A DNA stretch of 38,828 bases from an uncultured Prevotellaceae bacterium (lineage in GTDB: Bacteria; Bacteroidota; Bacteroidia; Bacteroidales; Bacteroidaceae), in assembly GCA_902768785.1 (NCBI GenBank), contig CACXMM010000039.1, forward strand, positions 1 to 38,828. The letters run 5' to 3'. The notes under the pieces were generated by a model. It worked only from the letters and a program-made list of their open reading frames with translations. It had not been told where the DNA came from and did not search any database. A program made the translations under genes and the position numbers. Each line of letters starts with the position of its first letter. The stretch's first letter is position 1. Below, piece after piece: positions 7,104-13,964 of the stretch.

Positions 7104-8594
7104 ATGAAAAGGATAGTATATAATAAGGTGAAAGCCGTGGCGGGGAGCATGTTGCCTCTTTGCCTTCTGGTTCTTTTACTGGTTCTGACAGCATGTGCTG
7201 GCAGTAAGTTGGCCAATTCCTCCAGTCGTGGCGGAGAGGTGACCGGCGTAGGTGGTGGCAGAGGTTTCACCGAGCCTACACCGTTTGGTATGACGCTCAT
7301 CAAGCGGGGCTACCTGAGGATGGGTATCGAGAAAGAGGACAGTCTGTGGGGTAAGCAGACCCCCGTCAAGGATATCTCCGTTGACGGTTTCTGGATGGAC
7401 GAGACTGAGGTCACAAACTCCGAATATAAACAGTTTGTCTATTGGGTGCGCGATTCGATCCTCCGCACTCGTTTGGCTGATCCCTCCTATGGCGGTGATG
7501 AGTCGTATATGATCACCGAGGACAAAAACGGTGACCCCGTACCTCCGCATGTGAACTGGAAAAAGGCGCTGCCCAGGAAGCCCAACGAGGATGAGCAGCG
7601 TGCCATAGAGAGTTTGTATGAGACGAATCCCGTGACAGGTGAAAAGATGCTCGACTGGCGACAGATGAACTATCGCTATGAGGTGTATGACTATACCACG
7701 GCAGCCTTGCGCCGTAACCGTCTGAACCCCGAGGAGCGTACATTCAACACTGATATTGTGGTGGATCCCAACGAGGTGGTGATGATCTCCAAGGATACTG
7801 CCTATATTGATGATGAAGGACGTATCATCCGCGAAACCATCGACCGTCCGTTGAGTGGACCGTGGGATTTCCTGAATACCTATATCGTGAACATCTATCC
7901 CGATACCACATGCTGGGTGAACGATTTCCAGAACTCCGATAACGAGACCTACCTGCGTTATTATTTCAGTAACCCCGCCTACAACCAATATCCTGTGGTG
8001 GGTGTCACCTGGGAACAGGCCAACGCTTTCTGTGCCTGGCGCACCGACTATCTGTTGAAAGGCTTGGGAGGTGAGGCTCGCTATATCCAGCGCTACCGTC
8101 TGCCTACTGAGGCCGAATGGGAATATGCCGCCCGAGGGAAGGATGGTAATGAGTTCCCATGGGAAAATGAGGACATGAAGAGCGACCGTGGATGCTATTA
8201 TGCGAACTTCAAGCCCGATCGCGGAAACTATACCAAGGACGGAAATCTCATCACCAGTAAGGTGGGCATCTACGGTGCCAACACCAACGGGCTCTTTGAT
8301 ATGGCAGGAAACGTGGCGGAATGGACCAGTACGATCTTTACCGAGGCCGGTGTGGATGCAATGAACGACCTGAACCCCACACTGAAATATAATGCTGCCA
8401 AGGAAGACCCTTATCGGTTGAAGAAGAAAAGTGTTCGTGGCGGCTCGTGGAAAGATCCCGAGAGCTATATCCGTTCGGCCTGGCGTACCTGGGAATATCA
8501 GAACCAGCCGCGCTCGTACATCGGTTTCCGCTGCGTGCGTTCACTAGCCAGTGCACAGAGTGAGAAGGTCAAGGGAAAGAAAGGTAAGAATTAA
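7104..8594 (+). CDS. gldK: T9SS ring lipoprotein GldK/PorK
   Basis: A 496-residue lipoprotein that, with GldN, forms the periplasmic ring of the type IX secretion system at the inner face of the outer membrane. The signal peptide ends in the lipobox LTAC (Cys31). The body is a formylglycine-generating-enzyme-like (FGE-sulfatase) fold: FWMDETEVTNSEYKQF near residue 98, RYRLPTEAEWEYAARG near 330, GNVAEWT near 405, and VRGGSWKD to IGFRCVRS at the end. In this family the fold is structural. An insertion of about 140 residues lies between the first two motifs, as usual for GldK. It starts 36 bases after porP and shares its transcript. Confidence 0.96.
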   Translation: MKRIVYNKVKAVAGSMLPLCLLVLLLVLTACAGSKLANSSSRGGEVTGVGGGRGFTEPTPFGMTLIKRGYLRMGIEKEDSLWGKQTPVKDISVDGFWMDETEVTNSEYKQFVYWVRDSILRTRLADPSYGGDESYMITEDKNGDPVPPHVNWKKALPRKPNEDEQRAIESLYETNPVTGEKMLDWRQMNYRYEVYDYTTAALRRNRLNPEERTFNTDIVVDPNEVVMISKDTAYIDDEGRIIRETIDRPLSGPWDFLNTYIVNIYPDTTCWVNDFQNSDNETYLRYYFSNPAYNQYPVVGVTWEQANAFCAWRTDYLLKGLGGEARYIQRYRLPTEAEWEYAARGKDGNEFPWENEDMKSDRGCYYANFKPDRGNYTKDGNLITSKVGIYGANTNGLFDMAGNVAEWTSTIFTEAGVDAMNDLNPTLKYNAAKEDPYRLKKKSVRGGSWKDPESYIRSAWRTWEYQNQPRSYIGFRCVRSLASAQSEKVKGKKGKN

Positions 8595-8635
8595 CCCGCA
8601 ATAACGTTTATCGAATAACTCCAAAAAAGACAACT

Positions 8636-9511
8636 ATGACACAGTATAGCAAACTGAATATCATATACCGTCTGCAGAAGTGGATGGACAGCGTGCCTGG
8701 GCAGACATTCCTGAACTATGCCTACAGTTGGGGTGCAGCCATCGTGATCTTGGGAACACTTTTCAAACTCACTCATATCAAGGGTGCCGACTTCTGGCTT
8801 TTCTTAGGTATGGGCACTGAGGTGCTGGTGTTCTTCCTTTCGGCATTCGACCGTCCGTTTGATAAGACAGCCGATGGTATGGATCTTCCCACTCATCTGA
8901 ATCTTGATGAGGAAACAGCAGAAACGGAACTGGAAACAGAGCAGGATCTGGAACAGAAGCAGGTGGCTGCGGTAGCACAGCCCGTTGTGACAGGTGGCGG
9001 TACCATTATCATTGGTGGTGGCTCAGTTGGTTCAACAGGTCCTGTTAGTCAAAGTGGTTCAACAGGTCCTGTTAGCCAAAGTGGCTCAACAGATTCTATT
9101 AGTCAAAATGGTTCAATAGGTGAAGCTGGCATTGTAACTGTGGGAGAAACCGTAATTCCACCGTTGACACCCGATATGACTGAGGCTACTAATGCTTATG
9201 TCGAGGAACTGAAGAAACTCACAGAGGTGCTGGAGCGTGTTTCCGAGCAGAGCCGTCGTCTCACCACCGACTCTGAGGAGATGGAGAACCTGAACCGTAC
9301 GCTTACGGGTATCTGCAAGGTTTATGAGATGCAGCTGAAGAGTGCCAGCGCGCAGATCGGTACCATCGATGAGATCAACGACCAGACCAAGAAGATGGCT
9401 GGGCAGATAGCCGAGCTGAACAGGATCTACAAGCGTATGATCGAAGCCATGACGGTGAACATGCCGGGTGGGGCAGGAGCCTCTCCTCTCACATCTAATC
9501 CAAACTTCTAA
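8636..9511 (+). CDS. gldL: T9SS motor protein GldL/PorL
   Basis: A 291-residue inner-membrane protein which, with GldM, forms the proton-driven motor of the type IX secretion system. Two membrane helices lie near residues 30-70 (SWGAAIVILGTLFKLTHIKG and FWLFLGMGTEVLVFFLSAFD), as in all GldL proteins. A low-complexity linker follows, holding a 9-residue repeat (GSTGPVSQS, residues 132-158). The C-terminal third is a predicted coiled coil (VEELKKLTEVLERVSEQSRR onward). The gene is followed only nine bases later by gldM, so their translation is probably coordinated. The linker repeat is unusual and is listed separately. Confidence 0.96.
   Translation: MTQYSKLNIIYRLQKWMDSVPGQTFLNYAYSWGAAIVILGTLFKLTHIKGADFWLFLGMGTEVLVFFLSAFDRPFDKTADGMDLPTHLNLDEETAETELETEQDLEQKQVAAVAQPVVTGGGTIIIGGGSVGSTGPVSQSGSTGPVSQSGSTDSISQNGSIGEAGIVTVGETVIPPLTPDMTEATNAYVEELKKLTEVLERVSEQSRRLTTDSEEMENLNRTLTGICKVYEMQLKSASAQIGTIDEINDQTKKMAGQIAELNRIYKRMIEAMTVNMPGGAGASPLTSNPNF
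9029..9127 (+). repeat. 27-bp minisatellite inside gldL
   Basis: Three tandem 27-bp units at 9029-9055, 9056-9082 and 9083-9109, then a partial fourth. The first two differ at one base; the third has several changes. The unit begins GGTTCAACAGGTCCTGTTAG. Because 27 is a multiple of three, gain or loss of units keeps the frame and changes only linker length. Confidence 0.9.
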
Positions 9512-9520
9512 AGCAACACA

Positions 9521-11077
9521 ATGGCAATCAAGAAAAGACCCGTTTCTCCGCGCCAGAAGATGATCAACCTGATGTACGTCGTCCTCATGGCCATGCTCGC
9601 GATGAACGTCTCTACCGAGGTGCTCGAGGGCTTCTCCCTTGTTGAGGAGAGCCTGAGCCGTACGACGTCCAACTCGACGAAGGAGAATCTTTCCATATAC
9701 GGTGACTTTGAGGAGCAGATGAAGAAGAACCCCGCCAAGGTGAAGGAGTGGTTCGACAAGGCTACCTCCGTGAAGCAGATGAGCGACTCGCTCTTCAATT
9801 TCGCACAGTCGCTGAAAGAAGCCATCGTGAAAGAGGCCGACGGCAGCGACGGTGATCCGCGGAACATCCGGAATAAGGAGAACCTCGAGGCTGCCACGCA
9901 GGTGATGCTCTCTTCGGGGGAGCAGCGTGGCAAGCAGCTGTTCAATACCATCAATGCCTACCGCGAACTGATCTTGAAGATGGTAGGCGATGAGCGACAG
10001 CAGGAGATTATCAAGAGTAACCTCACCACCGAGCTGCCTAAGAATGCCAAGACCATGGGAAAGAACTGGCAGGAGTATATGTTCGAGGGAATGCCCGTGG
10101 CCGCTGCCGTCACACTACTCTCTAAACTGCAGAGCGATGTGCGCTATGCCGAAGGAGAGGTGCTCCATACACTTGTATCGAATATTGATGTGAAAGATAT
10201 CCGTGTGAACAAGCTCGATGCCTTCGTGATTCCCGAGAAGACCACTCTCTATCCGGGTGAGACCTTCGCTGCCAATATCGTGATGGCTGCCGTGGATACC
10301 ACCATGCAGCCGGAAATCTTCATCAATGGATCGAAGGTGAATCTGCGAAACGGTAAGTATTCTTTCTCCGCAGGGGGCGTGGGAGAGCATTCCTTCAGTG
10401 GTTACCTGCTTACACACAATGCGGCAGGGGAGACGTTACGGCGCGATTTCCTGCAGAAATACAGTGTGATCCCTGCACCCAGTGGTGCCACCGTGGCTGC
10501 TGATCTGATGAATGTGCTCTATGCCGGTTACGCAAACCCGATGAGTGTCAGTGTTCCAGGTGTGCCTCAGAATGCGGTGTCGGTGACGATGAGTGGTGGT
10601 TCCCTGACAGCCAAGGGTGACGGGCATTATATCGCCACTCCGGCCGCTGTGGGAAAAGATGTTACATTTACGGTTTCGGCACATGACAAAGGACAAAGCC
10701 GACAGATGGCACAGGTCACTTTCAAGGTGCGTAAGCTGCCCGATCCTACACCTTATATGGTGGTGGGTGATAACCGCTACCGTGGTGGCGGACTGGCCAA
10801 GGCATCACTGATGGGAACCGGCGGTATCCGTGCTGCCATCGATGATGGCCTGCTTGACATTGAGTTTAAGGTCACGGGCTTCGAGGCGGTGTTCTTCGAC
10901 AATATGGGTAACGCCGTACCTATCGTGGGTAATGGCGCGAACTTCTCTGAGCGTCAGCGTGATGCTTTCCGCAAGCTCTCGCGTAACCGTCGCTTCTATA
11001 TCACCCACGTCACTGCCGTCGGTCCTGATGGCATCTCTCGTACCCTCCCGGGTGCCATGGAGGTGATCGTGAAGTAA
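9521..11077 (+). CDS. gldM: T9SS motor protein GldM/PorM
   Basis: A 518-residue protein with one membrane helix near residues 14-32 (MINLMYVVLMAMLAMNVS) and a large periplasmic part. The start RPVSPRQKMINLMYVVLMAM is the GldM/PorM hallmark. The rest is built of a helical domain followed by three beta domains in the family. GldM spans the periplasm as a dimer and passes energy from the GldL motor to the GldK/GldN ring. Its C-terminus (FYITHVTAVGPDGISRTLPG) matches the last domain. Length is normal. Downstream gldN follows closely. Confidence 0.96.
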   Translation: MAIKKRPVSPRQKMINLMYVVLMAMLAMNVSTEVLEGFSLVEESLSRTTSNSTKENLSIYGDFEEQMKKNPAKVKEWFDKATSVKQMSDSLFNFAQSLKEAIVKEADGSDGDPRNIRNKENLEAATQVMLSSGEQRGKQLFNTINAYRELILKMVGDERQQEIIKSNLTTELPKNAKTMGKNWQEYMFEGMPVAAAVTLLSKLQSDVRYAEGEVLHTLVSNIDVKDIRVNKLDAFVIPEKTTLYPGETFAANIVMAAVDTTMQPEIFINGSKVNLRNGKYSFSAGGVGEHSFSGYLLTHNAAGETLRRDFLQKYSVIPAPSGATVAADLMNVLYAGYANPMSVSVPGVPQNAVSVTMSGGSLTAKGDGHYIATPAAVGKDVTFTVSAHDKGQSRQMAQVTFKVRKLPDPTPYMVVGDNRYRGGGLAKASLMGTGGIRAAIDDGLLDIEFKVTGFEAVFFDNMGNAVPIVGNGANFSERQRDAFRKLSRNRRFYITHVTAVGPDGISRTLPGAMEVIVK

Positions 11078-11121
11078 AAAGGGGGAAAGGAATAATGAAC
11101 AATTATAAAAAGATATACAAG

Positions 11122-12207
11122 ATGAGGACAGATCATTTTCAAGCAAAGGGCAAGTGGATGCTGCTCATGGCTATGTTCATGACATGCTCGCTCTTCATGA
11201 GCGAAATGCAGGCACAGCCGGTGTCACGCCGTCAGCAGGCACAGCAGCAAAGGTCGAATGGCCAGACGCTCACCACCCGTGCCCAGATCTCTTTCCCCAC
11301 GGCACAGGCGATGTCGGAGGATGTGGTGTGGCGGCGAGATATCTACCGTGAGATCGACTTGAACCAGGATGCCAATGCAGGACTCTATTATCCTGTGGAG
11401 CCAGTGGGTACGCAGATGAACCTCTTCACCTATCTGTTCAAGCTGATGCTTACCGGACAGATCAGGGCTTATGAGTATCGTCTCGACGGTAACGAGGTGT
11501 TTACCGATTCTGCCCGTGTGCGCCCCAAGGCATTCATAGACAACTACCATATCTACTATGAGCGGTCGGAGAATGGCAGGATCAGGATTGATGACAGCGA
11601 CATCCCCTCTCGTGAGGTGAAAGGGTATTACCTGAAGGAGAGTGCCTACTACGATCAGGCATCCGCCACCTTCCATACCAAGGTGATTGCCCTCTGTCCG
11701 ATCATGAGCCGTGAGGATGACTTCGGCGACGGAACGGCCAAATATCCGCTGTTCTGGGTGAAGTACGACGATGTGGCACCCTTCCTTGCCAAGCAGACCA
11801 TCATGACGAGCAATGTGAACAATGCCGCCACGATGAGCATCGATGACTATTTCACGAAGAACATGTACCGTGGTAAGATCTACAAGACGACGAACATGCT
11901 GGGACAGACTCTGGCACAGTATTGTCCTGACTCCACGGCGATGAATAAAGAACAGAAACGCATCGAAGAGGAACTGCTGGCTTTCGAGAAGAATATCTGG
12001 GGTGACCAGGCACGGAAGGATAGTCTCGATAGCATTGCCAACGTGCAGCCCAAGGGTAAAGTGAAGGCGAAGAAGTCGGGCAGCAGCAACCGCAGGGCCA
12101 ATGGCGGTAAATCGGAGAAGGTGAAGACCAAGCGTTCCTCTTCTTCCTCCTCATCCTCCTCAGGCGGTTCTTCAGCCCGTGTTACCGTACGCAGACAAAG
12201 ACACTAA
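11122..12207 (+). CDS. gldN: T9SS ring protein GldN/PorN
   Basis: A periplasmic protein of 361 residues (370 if the ATG at 11095 is used) that pairs with GldK in the outer-membrane ring. Family features are VWRRDIYREIDLNQDANAGL near residue 75, YPVEPVGTQMNLFTYLFKLM after it, and a conserved central region (NYHIYYE, DDFGDG). The ATG at 11122 gives a signal peptide of normal length ending in MQAQ; the longer form adds nine residues before it. The last 60 residues are Lys/Ser-rich and include a run of nine serines before GGSS; low-complexity tails occur in this protein family. It is the last gldKLMN gene of the operon. Confidence 0.95.
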   Translation: MRTDHFQAKGKWMLLMAMFMTCSLFMSEMQAQPVSRRQQAQQQRSNGQTLTTRAQISFPTAQAMSEDVVWRRDIYREIDLNQDANAGLYYPVEPVGTQMNLFTYLFKLMLTGQIRAYEYRLDGNEVFTDSARVRPKAFIDNYHIYYERSENGRIRIDDSDIPSREVKGYYLKESAYYDQASATFHTKVIALCPIMSREDDFGDGTAKYPLFWVKYDDVAPFLAKQTIMTSNVNNAATMSIDDYFTKNMYRGKIYKTTNMLGQTLAQYCPDSTAMNKEQKRIEEELLAFEKNIWGDQARKDSLDSIANVQPKGKVKAKKSGSSNRRANGGKSEKVKTKRSSSSSSSSSGGSSARVTVRRQRH

Positions 12208-12266
12208 GAAATCATAGACAATTGACAGTTGAAAATTGAGCGAATGCATATTTAAATAGTAACAAG

Positions 12267-12893
12267 ATGAAAAAGGTTAAGATTGTTTTGGTCATGGCCA
12301 TTGCCCTGTTGGGAGTAACAGCGGTACAGGCTCAGGTGAACTTCGGTGTGAAGGGTGGTTTGAACATCACCAATATGTCTCTCGACAGTGAGATGTTCAA
12401 AACCTCAAATCGTGTAGGATTCTTTGCAGGTCCTATCATCAAGGTGGGACTGCCCATCACAGGACTGGGCTTTGATGTCGCCGGACTCTATGACCAGCGT
12501 GATGTGAAGGTGAATGATGAGACCATCACACAGAAGAGTATCGTGGTACCTGCTAACCTCCGTCTAAGTTTTGGCATGGGCGAGTCAGCTGGCATCTACC
12601 TTGCTGCCGGTCCTCAGATCAGTTTCAACATCGGCGACGATGAATATACATGGGATGATATGAAGGCGAACCACGAGCAGGCCAAGAACACGTTCCAGTT
12701 GAAGAAATCAATCTTCAGTGTGAATGTGGGCGGTGGCGTGAACTTCGGTCACTTCGAGATTGGTGTGACGTATAACATCGGAGTGAGTAACACTGCCGAC
12801 GTGAAGAACTTCGACAGCGTTGCTGATCATGTGTATGAGAACCGCAAGGCGAAGTCGAACTCCTGGCAAGTCAACGCTGCGTTCTTCTTCTAA
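12267..12893 (+). CDS. Small outer-membrane beta-barrel protein (porin family, PorT-like)
   Basis: A 208-residue protein with a signal peptide ending in VQAQ, a start of the mature part typical of the outer-membrane beta-barrel family OMP_b-brl_2 (VNFGVKGGLNITNMS), alternating hydrophobic strands, and a final phenylalanine run (NAAFFF) that would serve as the barrel assembly signal. Members are common in Bacteroidetes, are annotated as porin-family or PorT-like proteins, and mostly have no known function. It lies 59 bases after gldN and may be read from the same transcript, but a role in secretion is only suggested by position. Confidence 0.82.
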   Translation: MKKVKIVLVMAIALLGVTAVQAQVNFGVKGGLNITNMSLDSEMFKTSNRVGFFAGPIIKVGLPITGLGFDVAGLYDQRDVKVNDETITQKSIVVPANLRLSFGMGESAGIYLAAGPQISFNIGDDEYTWDDMKANHEQAKNTFQLKKSIFSVNVGGGVNFGHFEIGVTYNIGVSNTADVKNFDSVADHVYENRKAKSNSWQVNAAFFF

Positions 12894-12900
12894 AACGTTG

Positions 12901-12913
12901 TCGCCTGCGGCGA
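12901..12913. repeat. Dispersed hairpin repeat, copy A
   Basis: TCGCC-TGC-GGCGA, a perfect five-base-pair hairpin with a three-base loop, seven bases after the preceding stop codon. It belongs to a family seen at about eight places in this window. Confidence 0.6.
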
Positions 12914-12932
12914 GAATTGTAATTATTTAGTA

Positions 12933-13122
12933 GAGGGTGTGTCATAATTGGGAGAGTGCGCTTCGCGCAGAAATCCTCCAAATCTTAACAAAATCTATCA
13001 CTTTGTGTTTCAATATTTTATATGTTATATTTGTTTTGATTTTGTAAGATTTGCCTTCCCCTAAAGCGGCGATTTTCAATTCTCGCCCAAAGGGCGACTA
13101 AAAAACATTTTGACACACCCTC
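12933..13122. mobile_element. MITE-like element with 12-bp terminal inverted repeats
   Basis: A 190-bp segment without genes begins with GAGGGTGTGTCA (12933-12944) and ends with its perfect reverse complement (13111-13122). The match extends to 16 positions with one mismatch. Inside are the hairpin repeat TGCGC-TTC-GCGCA (12957-12969) with its AGAAATCCTCCAAATC tail, an inverted tail copy (ATTTTGTAAGATTT, about 13039-13052), and a second hairpin TCGCCC-AAA-GGGCGA (13083-13097). No clear target-site duplication is visible. The structure suits a non-autonomous transposon mobilised by an unrelated insertion sequence with the same ends. The family was not identified. Confidence 0.6.
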
Positions 13123-13132
13123 CGCTTATTTT

Positions 13133-13155
13133 CTCTCTCCTCTTACAGGAGAGAG
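13133..13155 (+). terminator. Hairpin, possible terminator
   Basis: A perfect nine-base-pair stem (CTCTCTCCT at 13133-13141 and AGGAGAGAG at 13147-13155) with a five-base loop. Thymines follow only after a gap of several bases, so terminator activity is uncertain. Confidence 0.4.
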
Positions 13156-13261
13156 TGCTTGTTGTTTTTCCTATTGTTTATAAAAGTTAAAACCTGCAGT
13201 TTGTCGTTGAAAAACATCAAAACATCCATTTGTTTTCTAGAAATTGTGTATCTTTGCACCG

Positions 13262-13396
13262 AAGTTAATTAACTCTCCAAGTGGAGAGTATTATATCAGT
13301 TTATTGTAAATAGAAAGGCTGTTCCGTCTGTGACAGATATGAACACCTAGTAATTTGGTTTACGGCGCTCAGTCGGGAGACAGTAGCGCCTTTTTT
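13262..13396 (+). ncRNA. Putative small RNA, copy 1
   Basis: About 135 bases lie between a TATCTTTGC -7 box (13249-13257) and a terminator (GGCGCT at 13364 pairing with AGCGCC ending at 13390, then six T). Between them are a hairpin CTCTCC-AAGT-GGAGAG and a longer stem in which AGGcTGTTC pairs with GAACACCT around TCTG-TGA-CAGA. A second copy with the same layout lies 400 bases downstream. No reading frame fits. It could belong to a known Bacteroidales RNA family, which I cannot check here. Confidence 0.7.
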
Positions 13397-13399
13397 GTG

Positions 13400-13640
13400 C
13401 CCCTTTGGGAACGATTCTTTCCATCTCATAGAGCTTAATCTACCAATCTACTTGTTGAAGAACATTTCTGTGATTATTATTTTCTTCTCTATGGGTGTCA
13501 TGCTGCATGTCACTCTCCACCCCTCTTATGTTAATCGAATCACCTTATTATTGCCTATGAATAGAGTTAAATGTTTATAAAAGTTAATTATTTGTGGTAT
13601 TTTAGTCGAAAATAGTTAAATCGTTTTTTTTTTTTGCAAA
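13400..13640. other. Spacer between the two small RNAs, no gene seen
   Basis: AT-rich sequence. The part from about 13567 repeats text found upstream of copy 1 (GTTTATAAAAGTTAA at about 13176 and again at about 13568), showing that the duplication took in the upstream region as well as the RNA itself. Open frames here have poor composition and are not supported. Confidence 0.5.
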
Positions 13641-13659
13641 AGTTTGTATCTTTGCACCG

Positions 13660-13786
13660 AGTTAATTAATAGCTCTCTTTTGAGAGTTTATTATTATGTT
13701 TATTATGGGTGACTTCGTCTGTGAGAGATCATAAGCACCTGCAATTTGGTTTACGGCGCTCAGTCGCGAGACAGCGGCGCCTTTTT
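13660..13786 (+). ncRNA. Putative small RNA, copy 2
   Basis: About 127 bases after a TATCTTTGC box (13647-13655). It shares with copy 1 the 5' end (GCACCGA.GTTAATTAA), the CTCTC...GAGAG hairpin, the GTCTGTGA loop region, AATTTGGTTTACGGCGCTCA, and the terminator hairpin. In the middle stem GGTGaCTT pairs with AAGCACC here, whereas copy 1 uses TGTTC with GAACA. Pairing is therefore kept although the bases changed, which is evidence for selection on structure. Confidence 0.7.
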
Positions 13787-13809
13787 AAAGAAAATCAGAT
13801 GACCGTATA

Positions 13810-13908
13810 GGCGCTGTGCGCGCTAACAACTGGAAGTCAGCGCCCTTCCTTTCGGGAATCAACAACATAACTGCCATGATGGTAATCAAAAAAGGGCCTG
13901 AAATGGCA
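13810..13908 (+). promoter_or_regulatory. Structured leader upstream of the BspA-like gene
   Basis: Three successive hairpins lie in the 170 bases before the next gene: GGCGCTG (13810-13816) with CAGCGCC (13838-13844), TTCC-TTTC-GGGAA (13846-13858), and TGCCAT (13872-13877) with ATGGCA (13903-13908). It may be a regulatory leader or a further small RNA. No known riboswitch motif was recognised. Confidence 0.4.
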
Positions 13909-13964
13909 AAATAGGGAGTTATTCACAAGATTATTAACATTAAACATAATTAATTTAAGTGACA

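Noticed and set aside
7176-7988. A 270-codon minus-strand frame opposite gldK
   Set aside because: It is composition-driven antisense; the plus strand encodes an intact GldK.
13395-13580. A 61-codon plus-strand frame between the two small RNAs
   Set aside because: It begins at a GTG in the terminator of the first small RNA and has no recognisable features; the spacing between the RNAs explains it better as spacer.
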